64,000 nucleotides of DNA from SXXH01 sp041165735 (GTDB lineage Bacteria; Planctomycetota; UBA1135; GCA-002686595). This document shows, one piece after another, positions 8,763 through 20,311 of the stretch; position 1 is the stretch's first letter, and each line of letters begins with the position of its first letter. Location of the stretch: contig JBKDQQ010000084.1 in NCBI GenBank assembly GCA_046341775.1, forward strand, positions 1-64,000. Direction: 5' to 3'. The translations under genes were made by a program, and so were the position numbers. The notes under the pieces were generated by a model. That model was given only the letters and a program-made list of their open reading frames with translations. It was not told where the DNA came from and made no database searches.

Positions 8763-8852
8763 CTGAATGCGGCGGTCCCACTGAATGTGGCGGTACCCCT
8801 GAATGTGGGGAGCCCAGTGAATGCCGGACGCGTAGTGAACACTGCGTATCCC
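8763..8852. repeat. Degenerate 18-bp tandem repeat, 5 units
   Basis: Units begin at 8763, 8781, 8799, 8817 and 8835 with core TGAATG(C/T)GG. The first three are close to identical and the last two degenerate. Confidence 0.65.
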
Positions 8853-9220
8853 CCCGGTGCGTCCTCTGTGAGCACTCATGGATCCGCATCTTGGACGGCC
8901 GGACATTCATTCGAGTCACATCCGACTCCGTCCCCACTGCCTCTCGCTATCGCTTCAGCGAGCGCCCGCCGGTTGAACCCGATCCAAGTGGAGCGCGAAC
9001 AGCAGACACCTGCACCCGAGGCGGCCATCGCGGGTGGGTCACAGGAGAGCGCCAGCAAGCTACTGGTCTGCTCTCCGGTTCCCTCCACCGCACCGGAGAA
9101 TCGGCCCTCCATTCTTCCCGCGCCGGTCGCCGCAGCGGAGGAGACAAGTCATTCCGCGAATCTGGGCTCGCAACCACCCGAAAGGACTTCGGCAATCTCG
9201 AAGCGGCTAGCATCCATGCT

Positions 9221-9340
9221 GGCCCCCGCGGTGCCGGCTCATGCGGTGCCGGCTCATGCGGTGCCGGTACATGCAAAGCCGGTTCCTGCAAAGCCGGTCC
9301 CCGCAACGCCGGATCTTCCAGCTCCGGAGGTTCAAGCACC
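9221..9340. repeat. 15-bp tandem repeat, 8 units
   Basis: Units GGNNNNTGCNNNGCC at 9221, 9236, 9251, 9266, 9281, 9296, 9311 and 9326. Units 2 and 3 are identical (GGCTCATGCGGTGCC). In the frame that runs into lexA they read as five-residue repeats such as PAHAV and PVPAK. Confidence 0.75.
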
Positions 9341-9599
9341 TGCAAGACCCGTCGCGGCGATATCAACGCCGGTCGCATCAGCCGCGCTCCCGCGGGACTC
9401 CGACAACGCCGGTCAACGTGGAGACACGGGCCAACTTGCCACACCTCTCCAATCGCACAACGCTGCTTGGCATGATCGAACTGCAGCGCACCAGCTTGGA
9501 ACCGCTCCATCGCCCCAAGCCGCCAATCTGGTGGGCGCAGCGTGCGCCACTTGGGGGATCTGCACGCACAAGGCCAACACGATCGCACTGGAAAGAAGC

Positions 9600-10202
9600 A
9601 TGACCAACGCCCCTCTTACGCGCCGCCAAAGGGACATCCTCGACTTCTACGAGCAGTACGCGAAGGCCCACAAGGTCTCCCCGACCCTCGAGGAAGTGGC
9701 TTCGCACTTCGGGATCAACAAGGTGACCGTGTTCGGCCACATCGAAGAGCTGCGGAAGAAGGGGGTGATGGAACGGTTCGCCAAGAACAAGAGTCGCGGC
9801 ATGCAGATTCGCGCCTCCGCCATGGCGAGCTCCACGCGAGTGCCACTACTTGGACGCATCGCTGCCGGCAACCCCATCGAGGCGCTCGAGACTCCCGAAG
9901 AGATCGACCTCGCGGACCTCGTACCGCCTGGCCGCGACTGCTATGCACTGCGCGTGAAAGGCCTGTCCATGATCGAGGATGGCATCCGCGACGGCGACAT
10001 CGTCTTGGTCGAGCGACGCGACACAGCGCGCAACGGCGAAACCGTCGTGGCGGTCCTCCCCGACGAAGAAGCGACCCTCAAGCGCTATTACCAAGAGGCG
10101 GGACGAGTGCGCCTGCAACCCGCCAACGCCAGCATGCAGCCGATCTACCCGGACTCCTTGGAAATCCGAGGGGTCGTGGTCGGCGTCGTGCGCCGCTACT
10201 AG
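9600..10202 (+). CDS. lexA: LexA repressor
   Basis: 200 residues from the ATG at 9600, chosen because GGAAAG precedes it and G+C-rich third positions begin exactly there. LexA represses SOS genes and is inactivated by RecA-stimulated self-cleavage. The N-terminal winged helix-turn-helix is at residues 1-70 (LTRRQRDILDFYEQYAKA, SPTLEEVASHFGI). The cleavage site is the Ala-Gly of GRIAAGNPIEA. The catalytic Ser is in KGLSMIEDGI and the catalytic Lys in EATLKRYYQ, so it should be self-cleaving. Length is typical. It stands alone in a gene-poor, repeat-rich zone, and I cannot identify an operator with certainty. A long upstream extension in frame is discussed separately. Confidence 0.97.
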   Translation: MTNAPLTRRQRDILDFYEQYAKAHKVSPTLEEVASHFGINKVTVFGHIEELRKKGVMERFAKNKSRGMQIRASAMASSTRVPLLGRIAAGNPIEALETPEEIDLADLVPPGRDCYALRVKGLSMIEDGIRDGDIVLVERRDTARNGETVVAVLPDEEATLKRYYQEAGRVRLQPANASMQPIYPDSLEIRGVVVGVVRRY

Positions 10203-11503
10203 GTCCACTGGATCCACTCGGCACGAGCTCTCGATTGGATCCACAAATAGCAGGCCGACGATCGCTTCGGCACCGAGGCGTCGCACAAGGTTGATCGCCA
10301 GCCTTCTGGACCGACCAATCCCGGCGTGCAATCGAAACTCGGTCGGACTCCCTCGCAGCCCACTGGGCCGACTGGAGAGGTGACTTTCGTCCTCGCCATG
10401 TCGCGGCCGCGTACCAATGCGGGCCTACCACGGTGTTCACGGCTAGGCTCGTGGGCCTCTCCTGATGAAACAGACTCGATTCGATGGCGTCCGAGCACGA
10501 CCGCCGACGGGCGATCGCCGAGGATGCCGCTACACGAACCACTCCCCACTCACGACTGCACTCATCGTGGATGGCGCCAGCGAAACCGGTCGGCCGGGGT
10601 GCACGAGCGGCCATGTATTCAGGACAACCCGACTTCCCAGGGTGATGAGCAAGTGGTCCGCGTCCGAAGCGTTGGAAAGAGAACTGGCCCCTTGCGCACG
10701 GAAGTACACCGGCTCCATTCCCGTGTCCTCCTACAAGGTGGACATGCCTGGGAACCCGATGCGCTTGGCGGACACGAACTTCCAGTCCTGCGCCCGGTGT
10801 GTTGCGACCTGCCTCGAGGTCGCAGTCGGCCTGCAAGAATCGCCACCGTCTGGAATCGAACCGCACTAGTCAGCAAGGATCCAAACGTGACCAGGACGGT
10901 GACCGGGGACGCGACTTCCGATGCGCTCGGCACACCGAGAGTTGCAGTCCACCAACCTGCCACAGTGCCTTCATCTCGCAGTCGCAGCCGGAGTCGAAGG
11001 AAGTGCTTCTCCTTGGAGCGAGAGCGCTCTCGTCCGCCGATCATCCGCCGCCGGCATGATTGGGCCTGCAGGCGCGTTGTGCGAGGTGTGTGGCGCGTCA
11101 TGCCCCGAGTTCGAACATGCTTGCACGGCGCGCCCACCCCGAGGTCCAAGCTGCTGACGCCGGAGTCAACGCCACCAGTGGACTGGCCGAATTCATCCCG
11201 CCCCGACTCCCTGCGGGCTTCAACTCCCAGCTGCTACATCCAAAGTTATGGTGAGCAGGTTGCATGCTCCAACCAGGGCACAGGGGGCGCTGGCACCCGG
11301 TTCTGCACCGTCGTCCCTTTCCTTATGCGCAACAGGACTTGGCTGGAGCCCGGCAGACGGCCCAGCGCGTGTGACTACGCGGAGAGCGCGCAGCCGTGCA
11401 GGAGGGGGAAGGCCGCTCGCGAAGTGCATTCGCTGGGCGTTGCGTAAGTAGGCGAAGAAACCCGCCTCCAGAGGGGGCATCAGCCACACGATTTTCCGGC
11501 GCT
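10203..11503. other. 1.3 kb without a recognisable gene
   Basis: No product, domain or ribosome binding site recognised on either strand. The longest frame (10326-11447, plus) would give an Arg/Ser/Pro/Thr-rich sequence with no codon-position bias, although its lack of stops over 370 codons is unusual. Several other frames are open as well. G+C is lower than in the genes. It may be decayed or non-coding DNA. Confidence 0.5.
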
Positions 11504-11901
11504 CGCATCAGGCGCTCGCATCAGGCGCATGAATTCGGCGCTTGCATCGGGCCTTTGGACCCGGCGGCCGCATCCGGCAGTCGAATTCGGCGACAGGAAC
11601 CGGCTGTCCCAACCGGTTGTGCGGTCCGGCGGTCAGATCCGGTGGTCGCATCCGGTGGTCGCATCCGGGGGTGCCGCATCGGGCGGTTGGCGCATCGGGC
11701 GGTTGGCGCATCGGGCGGGCGCATCGGGCGGGCGCATCGGGCGGGCGCATCGGGCGGGGGCATCAGGCGGGCGCATCCGACGGTCGCGCCCGGGGGTCGA
11801 ATTCGGCGGTCGCACCTGGCGGTCGAATTCGGCGGTAGCAAGCGGCGGTAGCAACAGGCTGTCGCAACCGGCGGTCACATCCGACGTCCACCTCAGGAGT
11901 C
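11504..11901. repeat. Degenerate 13-bp minisatellite, about 30 units
   Basis: Reading in 13-base steps from 11504 gives units close to CGCATCCGGCGGT (for example CGCATCAGGCGCT, CGCATCCGGTGGT, CGAATTCGGCGGT, CGCAACCGGCGGT). Some central units (around 11690-11705) are 16 bp through insertion of TGG, and one or two are shorter. Four adjacent units near 11706-11755 are nearly identical, indicating recent expansion; the edges are more diverged. All three frames stay open across it, which explains spurious reading frames here. It ends about 270 bp downstream of the rRNA terminator. Confidence 0.85.
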
Positions 11902-12173
11902 CACGTCAGTATTACTCGTTCTCAGTCTTACGCGTTCGGCGTTCGACTCCGGCACTCGAAGCCAGCGCCCGAAGTCGACACTGGCGTCGTGCACTTGCAG
12001 CAGCCACCCGCAACAGCCACCCGGAATTGCAACCCGGGATTGATGACGGATGAATACACCCCGCGGCTCCTAGCCGTGGGTGTGAAAAGGAATAGCCGCC
12101 CGAAGCACGGCATTACTCCCTCGACCCCACACCCCAGTGGAAGAGCGTGATCTGGACGCAGCAACTAGGGCAT

Positions 12174-12213
12174 TAAAAACAGCAGCCCGCCCCCTGGGAG
12201 GGAGCGGGCTGCT
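12174..12213 (-). terminator. Rho-independent terminator of the rRNA operon
   Basis: On the minus strand, AGCAGCCCGC and GCGGGCTGCT (12181-12190 and 12204-12213) form a perfect 10-bp stem, extended by C/G pairs with one bulge, followed by GTTTTTAAT. It lies just downstream of the 5S gene. Confidence 0.9.
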
Positions 12214-12219
12214 TGTGAG

Positions 12220-12327
12220 GCCCGGGCGATGACCTACTTTCTCGCGTAGCAATATCATCGGCGATTCCTGCTTGACGACCGTGTTCGGAATGGGAACGGG
12301 TATGGCCAGGAATCTATGATCACCCGG
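12220..12327 (-). rRNA. rrf: 5S ribosomal RNA
   Basis: The minus strand holds the conserved 5S core CCCATTCCGAACACGG and the 3' arm GAGAAAGTAGGTCATCGCCCGGG, which pairs with the 5' CCGGGTGATC. About 108 nt; ends are estimated from the terminal helix. Last gene of the rRNA operon, before the terminator. Confidence 0.92.
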
Positions 12328-12493
12328 AGTTCGATTCTCGCTTGCGTTCGAGGACAGGCGAGTGTGCGTGTCCCACCGAAGCGGGGCCGCCTCGGTAGGT
12401 GGAGCACAGGTGAATGGCATGAGAACGGGACTTGGATCAGGAGTACCCTCTCCCGATCGTCGCGTCGCGCAAGCGCGACCGCCGATTGGAGGA

Positions 12494-15430
<2,937 letters not shown>

Positions 15431-15470
15431 TTTCTTGATCATTCTGCCACGTTCTCAGCCATTCACCTGG

Positions 15471-15482
15471 TTGTCAAAGATC
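15471..15482 (-). promoter_or_regulatory. boxA-like antitermination site before 23S
   Basis: GATCTTTGACAA on the minus strand, 40 nt before the 23S 5' end, resembles the spacer boxA (NusB/NusE binding) of bacterial rRNA operons. Confidence 0.5.
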
Positions 15483-15582
15483 TCATCCTTCCAGCACGAC
15501 CGCGGAGCGGCTTTGCCATCGTTAGGATGTGAAGGGTGACCTGGTGTCGCGCTATGCGCTGAACACCGATTGGCACAACAGA

Positions 15583-15658
15583 TGGTGGAGGCGACGGGAC
15601 TCGAACCCACGACCCCCTGCTTGCAAAGCAGGTGCTCTACCAACTGAGCTACGCCCCC
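15583..15658 (-). tRNA. tRNA-Ala (anticodon TGC)
   Basis: 76 nt on the minus strand, starting GGGGGCGTAGCTC. Acceptor stem GGGGGCG pairs with CGCCTCC, with one G-U. The anticodon loop is TTTGCAA between CCTGC and GCAGG, giving TGC (Ala). The T-arm has GGGTTCGAGTCCC. The 3' CCA is encoded. Located in the 16S-23S spacer. Confidence 0.97.
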
Positions 15659-15806
15659 ATCGGAGTGGGGCCGGCGTAGCGGAGATCTCCATCAGAGAGA
15701 CCTACAACCCTCGCAGACAAGCACCTCGGGGTGACCCGGATGTTGCCCGGCAGAGGGCGCTTTCAGCGTTGGGAGCCCGATCCTCGAGCTCAACCGCCAG
15801 ACAGGC

Positions 15807-15882
15807 TGGTCGGCCTGGGTGGAATTGAACCACCGACCTTCCGCTTATCAGGCGGACGCTCTAACCGGTGAGCTACAGGCCG
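15807..15882 (-). tRNA. tRNA-Ile (anticodon GAT)
   Basis: 76 nt on the minus strand. The acceptor stem CGGCCTG pairs perfectly with CAGGCCG, which fixes the 5' end at 15882. The anticodon loop CTGATAA between TCCGC and GCGGA reads GAT (Ile). The 3' CCA is encoded. It follows 16S, the standard Ile-Ala spacer order. Confidence 0.97.
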
Positions 15883-16089
15883 CTTGCAGGCCCGCAGACG
15901 GAACCACCAGGGCATCGTATCGGCGCTTTCACGCCGACATAGAACGCCTGGCTGAGTCCAGCCTGTTTTCTGCTGTACCAATGTTTGGTCAGGGTGACCC
16001 TTGTCTCCGTGCGACTTGGCTCTCGCGCAAGTCCTGTGCTCATTACTACGCCTTCCTCTTGCGAGGGGGCGGAGCATCTAACTTATCCG

Positions 16090-17642
<1,553 letters not shown>

Positions 17643-17727
17643 GTTTGGTTCTTGCTGTCTATGGAGTTGAGCCGCGCCACTCAGGCGCCGGCTCGACTTG
17701 CTCGCACGGTTTCAAGGGCCACCCTTG

Positions 17728-17740
17728 TTTTCAAAGAGCA
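17728..17740 (-). promoter_or_regulatory. boxA antitermination site in the rRNA leader
   Basis: TGCTCTTTGAAAA on the minus strand, 86 nt before the 16S 5' end, is a textbook boxA that recruits NusB-S10 to suppress Rho termination in rRNA operons. Confidence 0.8.
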
Positions 17741-17882
17741 CGCGTCACTGCTGGCGCTGTCGCGCCTGCCGGCATCGCGTCCTGCCGCCCCTCGCGAACC
17801 CGACCCGGAGGCGGTCGGAGCTGCCCGCGAGGGCTTTTCCTTCCGTCCAACCGCTGTCGCTTTCGCGCTGTTGGGAGGCGAA

Positions 17883-17910
17883 ATGTTAGTGGCGCACGGC
17901 CGCCGTTCAA
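17883..17910 (-). promoter_or_regulatory. Candidate rRNA operon promoter
   Basis: On the minus strand TTGAAC (17910-17905), a 16-bp spacer and TAACAT (17888-17883). An A-tract GAAAAAATCA about 20 bp upstream (17931-17940) resembles an UP element. The transcript would start near 17876 and include boxA. No stronger match lies closer to 16S, though a different promoter cannot be excluded. Confidence 0.5.
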
Positions 17911-18342
17911 TCCCCCACCCTGATTTTTTCGTCGGCCACGAGCCTGTGCCACCTAAGTAGCTTCCCGGCATGGACTTAGCGTCCAACCAGGTTTCGCACT
18001 TTGGGGCGCCAGGGCCTTCGTGGAGGGCCCTGGACGAGGCATTTGCCTACTGCTCGCGTTCTTGGAGGCCCTTTGTCGACCGTTGAGTGGGCGTACTGAA
18101 GGTCGGCGTCCCTTTCCCGCCATCCTGCCGCCCTTCCCGCGGCACGCGGGTGGATCTCCGGCGCCGGGACTTGCATGGCGCGTGCGACATGCCTGCAGGC
18201 CAGGCCATCCGTCCCCACTCGCGCCACAGCCTCCGCCCCTCGGCCCTTCTGTCAAGTTTTCCGGACAGCCCACCCATCCCGCTCCGCCAGCCGGCGAGCC
18301 GTCAAACCTGTTTGACAGCGCCCGACTGGGCTCCGCTCGAAG
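17911..18342. other. Upstream region of the rRNA operon, no gene
   Basis: About 430 bp between the putative rRNA promoter and the terminator-like hairpin of the L,D-transpeptidase gene. No gene recognised. It contains a perfect TTGACA (minus strand, near 18256) without a matching -10, and the inverted repeat at 18301-18316. Confidence 0.45.
18301..18316. promoter_or_regulatory. Perfect inverted repeat, operator-like
   Basis: GTCAAAC-CT-GTTTGAC: 7-bp arms with a CT spacer. It lies between the transpeptidase terminator and the rRNA operon. Its size and symmetry fit a dimeric repressor site. No regulator is assigned. Confidence 0.4.
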
Positions 18343-18382
18343 CGAGGAGGCCCGGATTCCTCGGGGAATCCGGGCCTCCTCG
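18343..18382 (-). terminator. Strong terminator-like hairpin
   Basis: An 18-bp perfect stem (18343-18360 with 18365-18382, core AGGAGGCCCGGATTCC) closed by a TCGG tetraloop, 23 nt after the transpeptidase stop codon. There is no U-tract, so it may terminate with Rho or protect the mRNA 3' end, and it also separates this unit from the rRNA operon. Confidence 0.75.
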
Positions 18383-18405
18383 ATCTCGGCGACGAGCGGC
18401 GACGT

Positions 18406-19965
18406 TCAGGCTCGCACTTCCACCAGCGCGCCCTTGGGGGCGATCTCGAAAAGCTCTTCCACGTCGGCGTCGCGCATGCGGATGCAACCTTGCGAGCCCG
18501 CTCCACCGATGCTGGCTGGTTCGTTCGTCCCGTGGAACCCGAAGCCGGAGGAACGCCCCTTCTCGTCCACCCACTCGATCCAGCGCGTGCCGAGGGGATT
18601 CTCCGGATCGCCGTACGGCACGGGCGCCGCACCAGGTCGGAACCACATCGGCTCCCGCGTCTTCTCCCCCACCGTGTAGCGACCCGCCTTCGTGGGGGAA
18701 CGATCCGCGCCGATCCCGCAGGGCCACAGGCAGACGAGCTCGTCTCCGAGGTAGTACAGGACCAGATGCGCGTCGAGATCGACCACCAGCTTGGCGCGAT
18801 CGAGCGGGATCTTGAGCTTCTGGCCGGGATGGATGCGCTCCCCCTTGAGCCCGTTGGCGCGCGCGATCTGGCCGGTGCACACCAGCAGTTGCGGATCCAG
18901 CTCGAGGGCGCGCTTGCGCACGCCGATCAGGCTGTCGCCGGCCACCACGGCGATGTCGCGCGCCGCCCAACCGCCCTCGGGGCTCCACCTACGGCGGCGC
19001 TGCGTCTCCGCGAGGCTGCGGGACCATTGGTCCGTCTCCGCGATCGAGAGCTTCCAAGGGGCCCGCAACTGCACTTCGACCGCCTCGGTCCAAAGCGCCG
19101 CGGCCTCCCCGCTCTTGCCGGCGCGGGCCGCTTCCTGGGCGCGACGAGCCAATGAGCCGATCACGGCCCCCAGCACGAGCGCAGGCTCCCCTTCGGCCGC
19201 CGCGGCAGGCACGGCCAAGGCGCCCGGCCCCTCGGTCAGCCGCCGCAGGGCGGTGGTTTCCGCGCTGCGCACGGAGTCCGCGCCATCCACGAGAGACAGC
19301 ATCGCCAGCGCCTTCTGCCTGTCGCCGCGCACCCCCGCGGCGAGGCCCAAGGCAAGGTCGCGACGGGCACCCGCCAAGGCCTGCGGCCGTTGGGCCAACC
19401 AGGCCTCGAATCCCTCGGGGCGCAAGGCGAGTTCCTTGGCCACGGAGACTTCGCCGTCCGCCGAAACGGTCGCATCGGCGTTGGTGGCCGTGGGTTCCCC
19501 GGCCGCGGCACCAGCCATGGGCTGTTCCGAGCGCGCCAAGGGACGGCTCGCGGCCTCCGACGCGGGAGGGACCGACGCGACCGGGACCGACGCGGGGCTT
19601 TCCGCGGGCGGGTCCTCGCAGGGCGGAGGGGCCGCCTCGGTCGTCATCGCGGTCGCGCTGCCCTCCGCGGCCGTGTGGCCTCGACTGGGCTTGGCGCTCG
19701 CGTCGACCTGCGCGTCGTCCGCCTCGTCGGGCGCGGACTCGGCGGCCAACTCCTCGCGCGTCAGCATCGCGCCCGGTTCGCCGGAAGAAGCGGCGGCATC
19801 CACGTCGCCTTGGGAGCAAGCCGCGGCCAGGAGCGCGAGTGATGCGCAGGCCGCGAGGCCGAGCCGCGCCACGACGAGCGGGCTGCCGTCGAGGGAATCC
19901 GGACACGAGGCGGAGTGGCGGGCGTGCGGCGCTTGCGCGCGAGACGACTCGGGGGCGTGCGTCAT
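18406..19965 (-). CDS. Lipoprotein L,D-transpeptidase (YkuD) with LysM
   Basis: 519 residues. A signal peptide ends in the lipobox LLAAAC, Cys50 being the lipidation site. A long low-complexity Ala/Glu/Pro-rich linker and a helical middle region follow. Residues about 345-400 form a LysM-like peptidoglycan-binding motif (VVAGDSLIGVRKRA...NGLKGERIHPGQKLKIP). The C-terminal YkuD catalytic domain (about 400-519) has the diagnostic HGTNEP (His478) and SQGCIRM (catalytic Cys494). Such enzymes make 3-3 peptidoglycan cross-links or attach lipoproteins to the wall, so this cell should have peptidoglycan. It is a monocistronic unit ending in an 18-bp hairpin. The start is the ATG at 19965; an inverted repeat lies 76 bp upstream. 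Confidence 0.9.
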   Translation of the reverse strand: MTHAPESSRAQAPHARHSASCPDSLDGSPLVVARLGLAACASLALLAAACSQGDVDAAASSGEPGAMLTREELAAESAPDEADDAQVDASAKPSRGHTAAEGSATAMTTEAAPPPCEDPPAESPASVPVASVPPASEAASRPLARSEQPMAGAAAGEPTATNADATVSADGEVSVAKELALRPEGFEAWLAQRPQALAGARRDLALGLAAGVRGDRQKALAMLSLVDGADSVRSAETTALRRLTEGPGALAVPAAAAEGEPALVLGAVIGSLARRAQEAARAGKSGEAAALWTEAVEVQLRAPWKLSIAETDQWSRSLAETQRRRRWSPEGGWAARDIAVVAGDSLIGVRKRALELDPQLLVCTGQIARANGLKGERIHPGQKLKIPLDRAKLVVDLDAHLVLYYLGDELVCLWPCGIGADRSPTKAGRYTVGEKTREPMWFRPGAAPVPYGDPENPLGTRWIEWVDEKGRSSGFGFHGTNEPASIGGAGSQGCIRMRDADVEELFEIAPKGALVEVRA

Positions 19966-20040
19966 GGAGCGGTGCAGAGTGCGGTTGTGCGGAGGCGGTG
20001 ATTGCGGGAGCGCCAGCCGGACCGTGCCCGTTCGGATCCC

Positions 20041-20058
20041 GGAACCTTCTAAGGTTCC
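20041..20058. promoter_or_regulatory. Perfect inverted repeat upstream of transpeptidase
   Basis: GGAACCTT-CT-AAGGTTCC: 8-bp arms with a CT spacer, 76 bp before the transpeptidase start. It could be an operator or a small hairpin. The spacer matches that of the repeat at 18301, though the arms differ. Confidence 0.45.
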
Positions 20059-20245
20059 AGGGGGGCCCGAACACGACGCGGGTTTGCCGCGCCAGCCATA
20101 TTGGGCCCGTTGGTGTGGTTGTTCGGCTCCGGGGGTCGGAACGGGTGCACGAGGACGCCAGCCACTCCCGCGGGGTCGAGACTAGCCTGCCCGGGTGGCG
20201 GCCACAATGCGCCGCAAGCGGCGTGATCGCGACGGCGGACAACAT

Positions 20246-20282
20246 CGCGCCCCGCGCGCCTCGTGGAGGCGAGCGGGGCGCG
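20246..20282 (-). terminator. Terminator-like hairpin after ileS
   Basis: CGCGCCCCGC (20246-20255) pairs with GCGGGGCGCG (20273-20282), and the inner CGCCTC pairs with GAGGCG, with one mismatch and a GTG loop. No U-tract. It lies 30 nt after the ileS stop. Confidence 0.6.
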
Positions 20283-20311
20283 AGGCGCGTCGCGTAGGGA
20301 CGCAGGTGCGC

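Larger units (their letters stand above)
8669..9599 (+). other. Repeat-rich segment, open in frame with lexA
   Basis: One forward frame is free of stop codons from 8586 through the end of lexA at 10202, more than 330 codons before the lexA ATG. It would encode a Pro/Ala/Val-rich tract. Its earliest plausible start is GTG at 8787, without a ribosome binding site, and third positions are mixed rather than G+C-rich. A second frame (8696-9475) is also open, so this may be general stop depletion. I treat it as non-coding with a caveat explained in the findings. Confidence 0.4.
19966..20311. other. Intergenic region between ileS and transpeptidase
   Basis: 346 bp without a gene. It carries a terminator-like hairpin for ileS (20246-20282), a TAGTCT on the minus strand near 20188 that could be a -10, and the inverted repeat at 20041-20058. 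Confidence 0.5.

Noticed and set aside
9400..9599. LexA operator upstream of lexA
   Set aside because: No clear palindrome of known LexA-box type in this stretch, and the planctomycete motif is not known to me with certainty.
10326..11447. Possible 373-residue protein
   Set aside because: Composition of random translation, no start signals; retained only as an observation about stop depletion.
11504..11901. CRISPR array
   Set aside because: 13-bp units follow each other without spacers of constant length and no cas genes are present.
8006..12170. Prophage or insertion sequence in the gene-poor zone
   Set aside because: No transposase, integrase, terminal inverted repeats or target duplications were seen.
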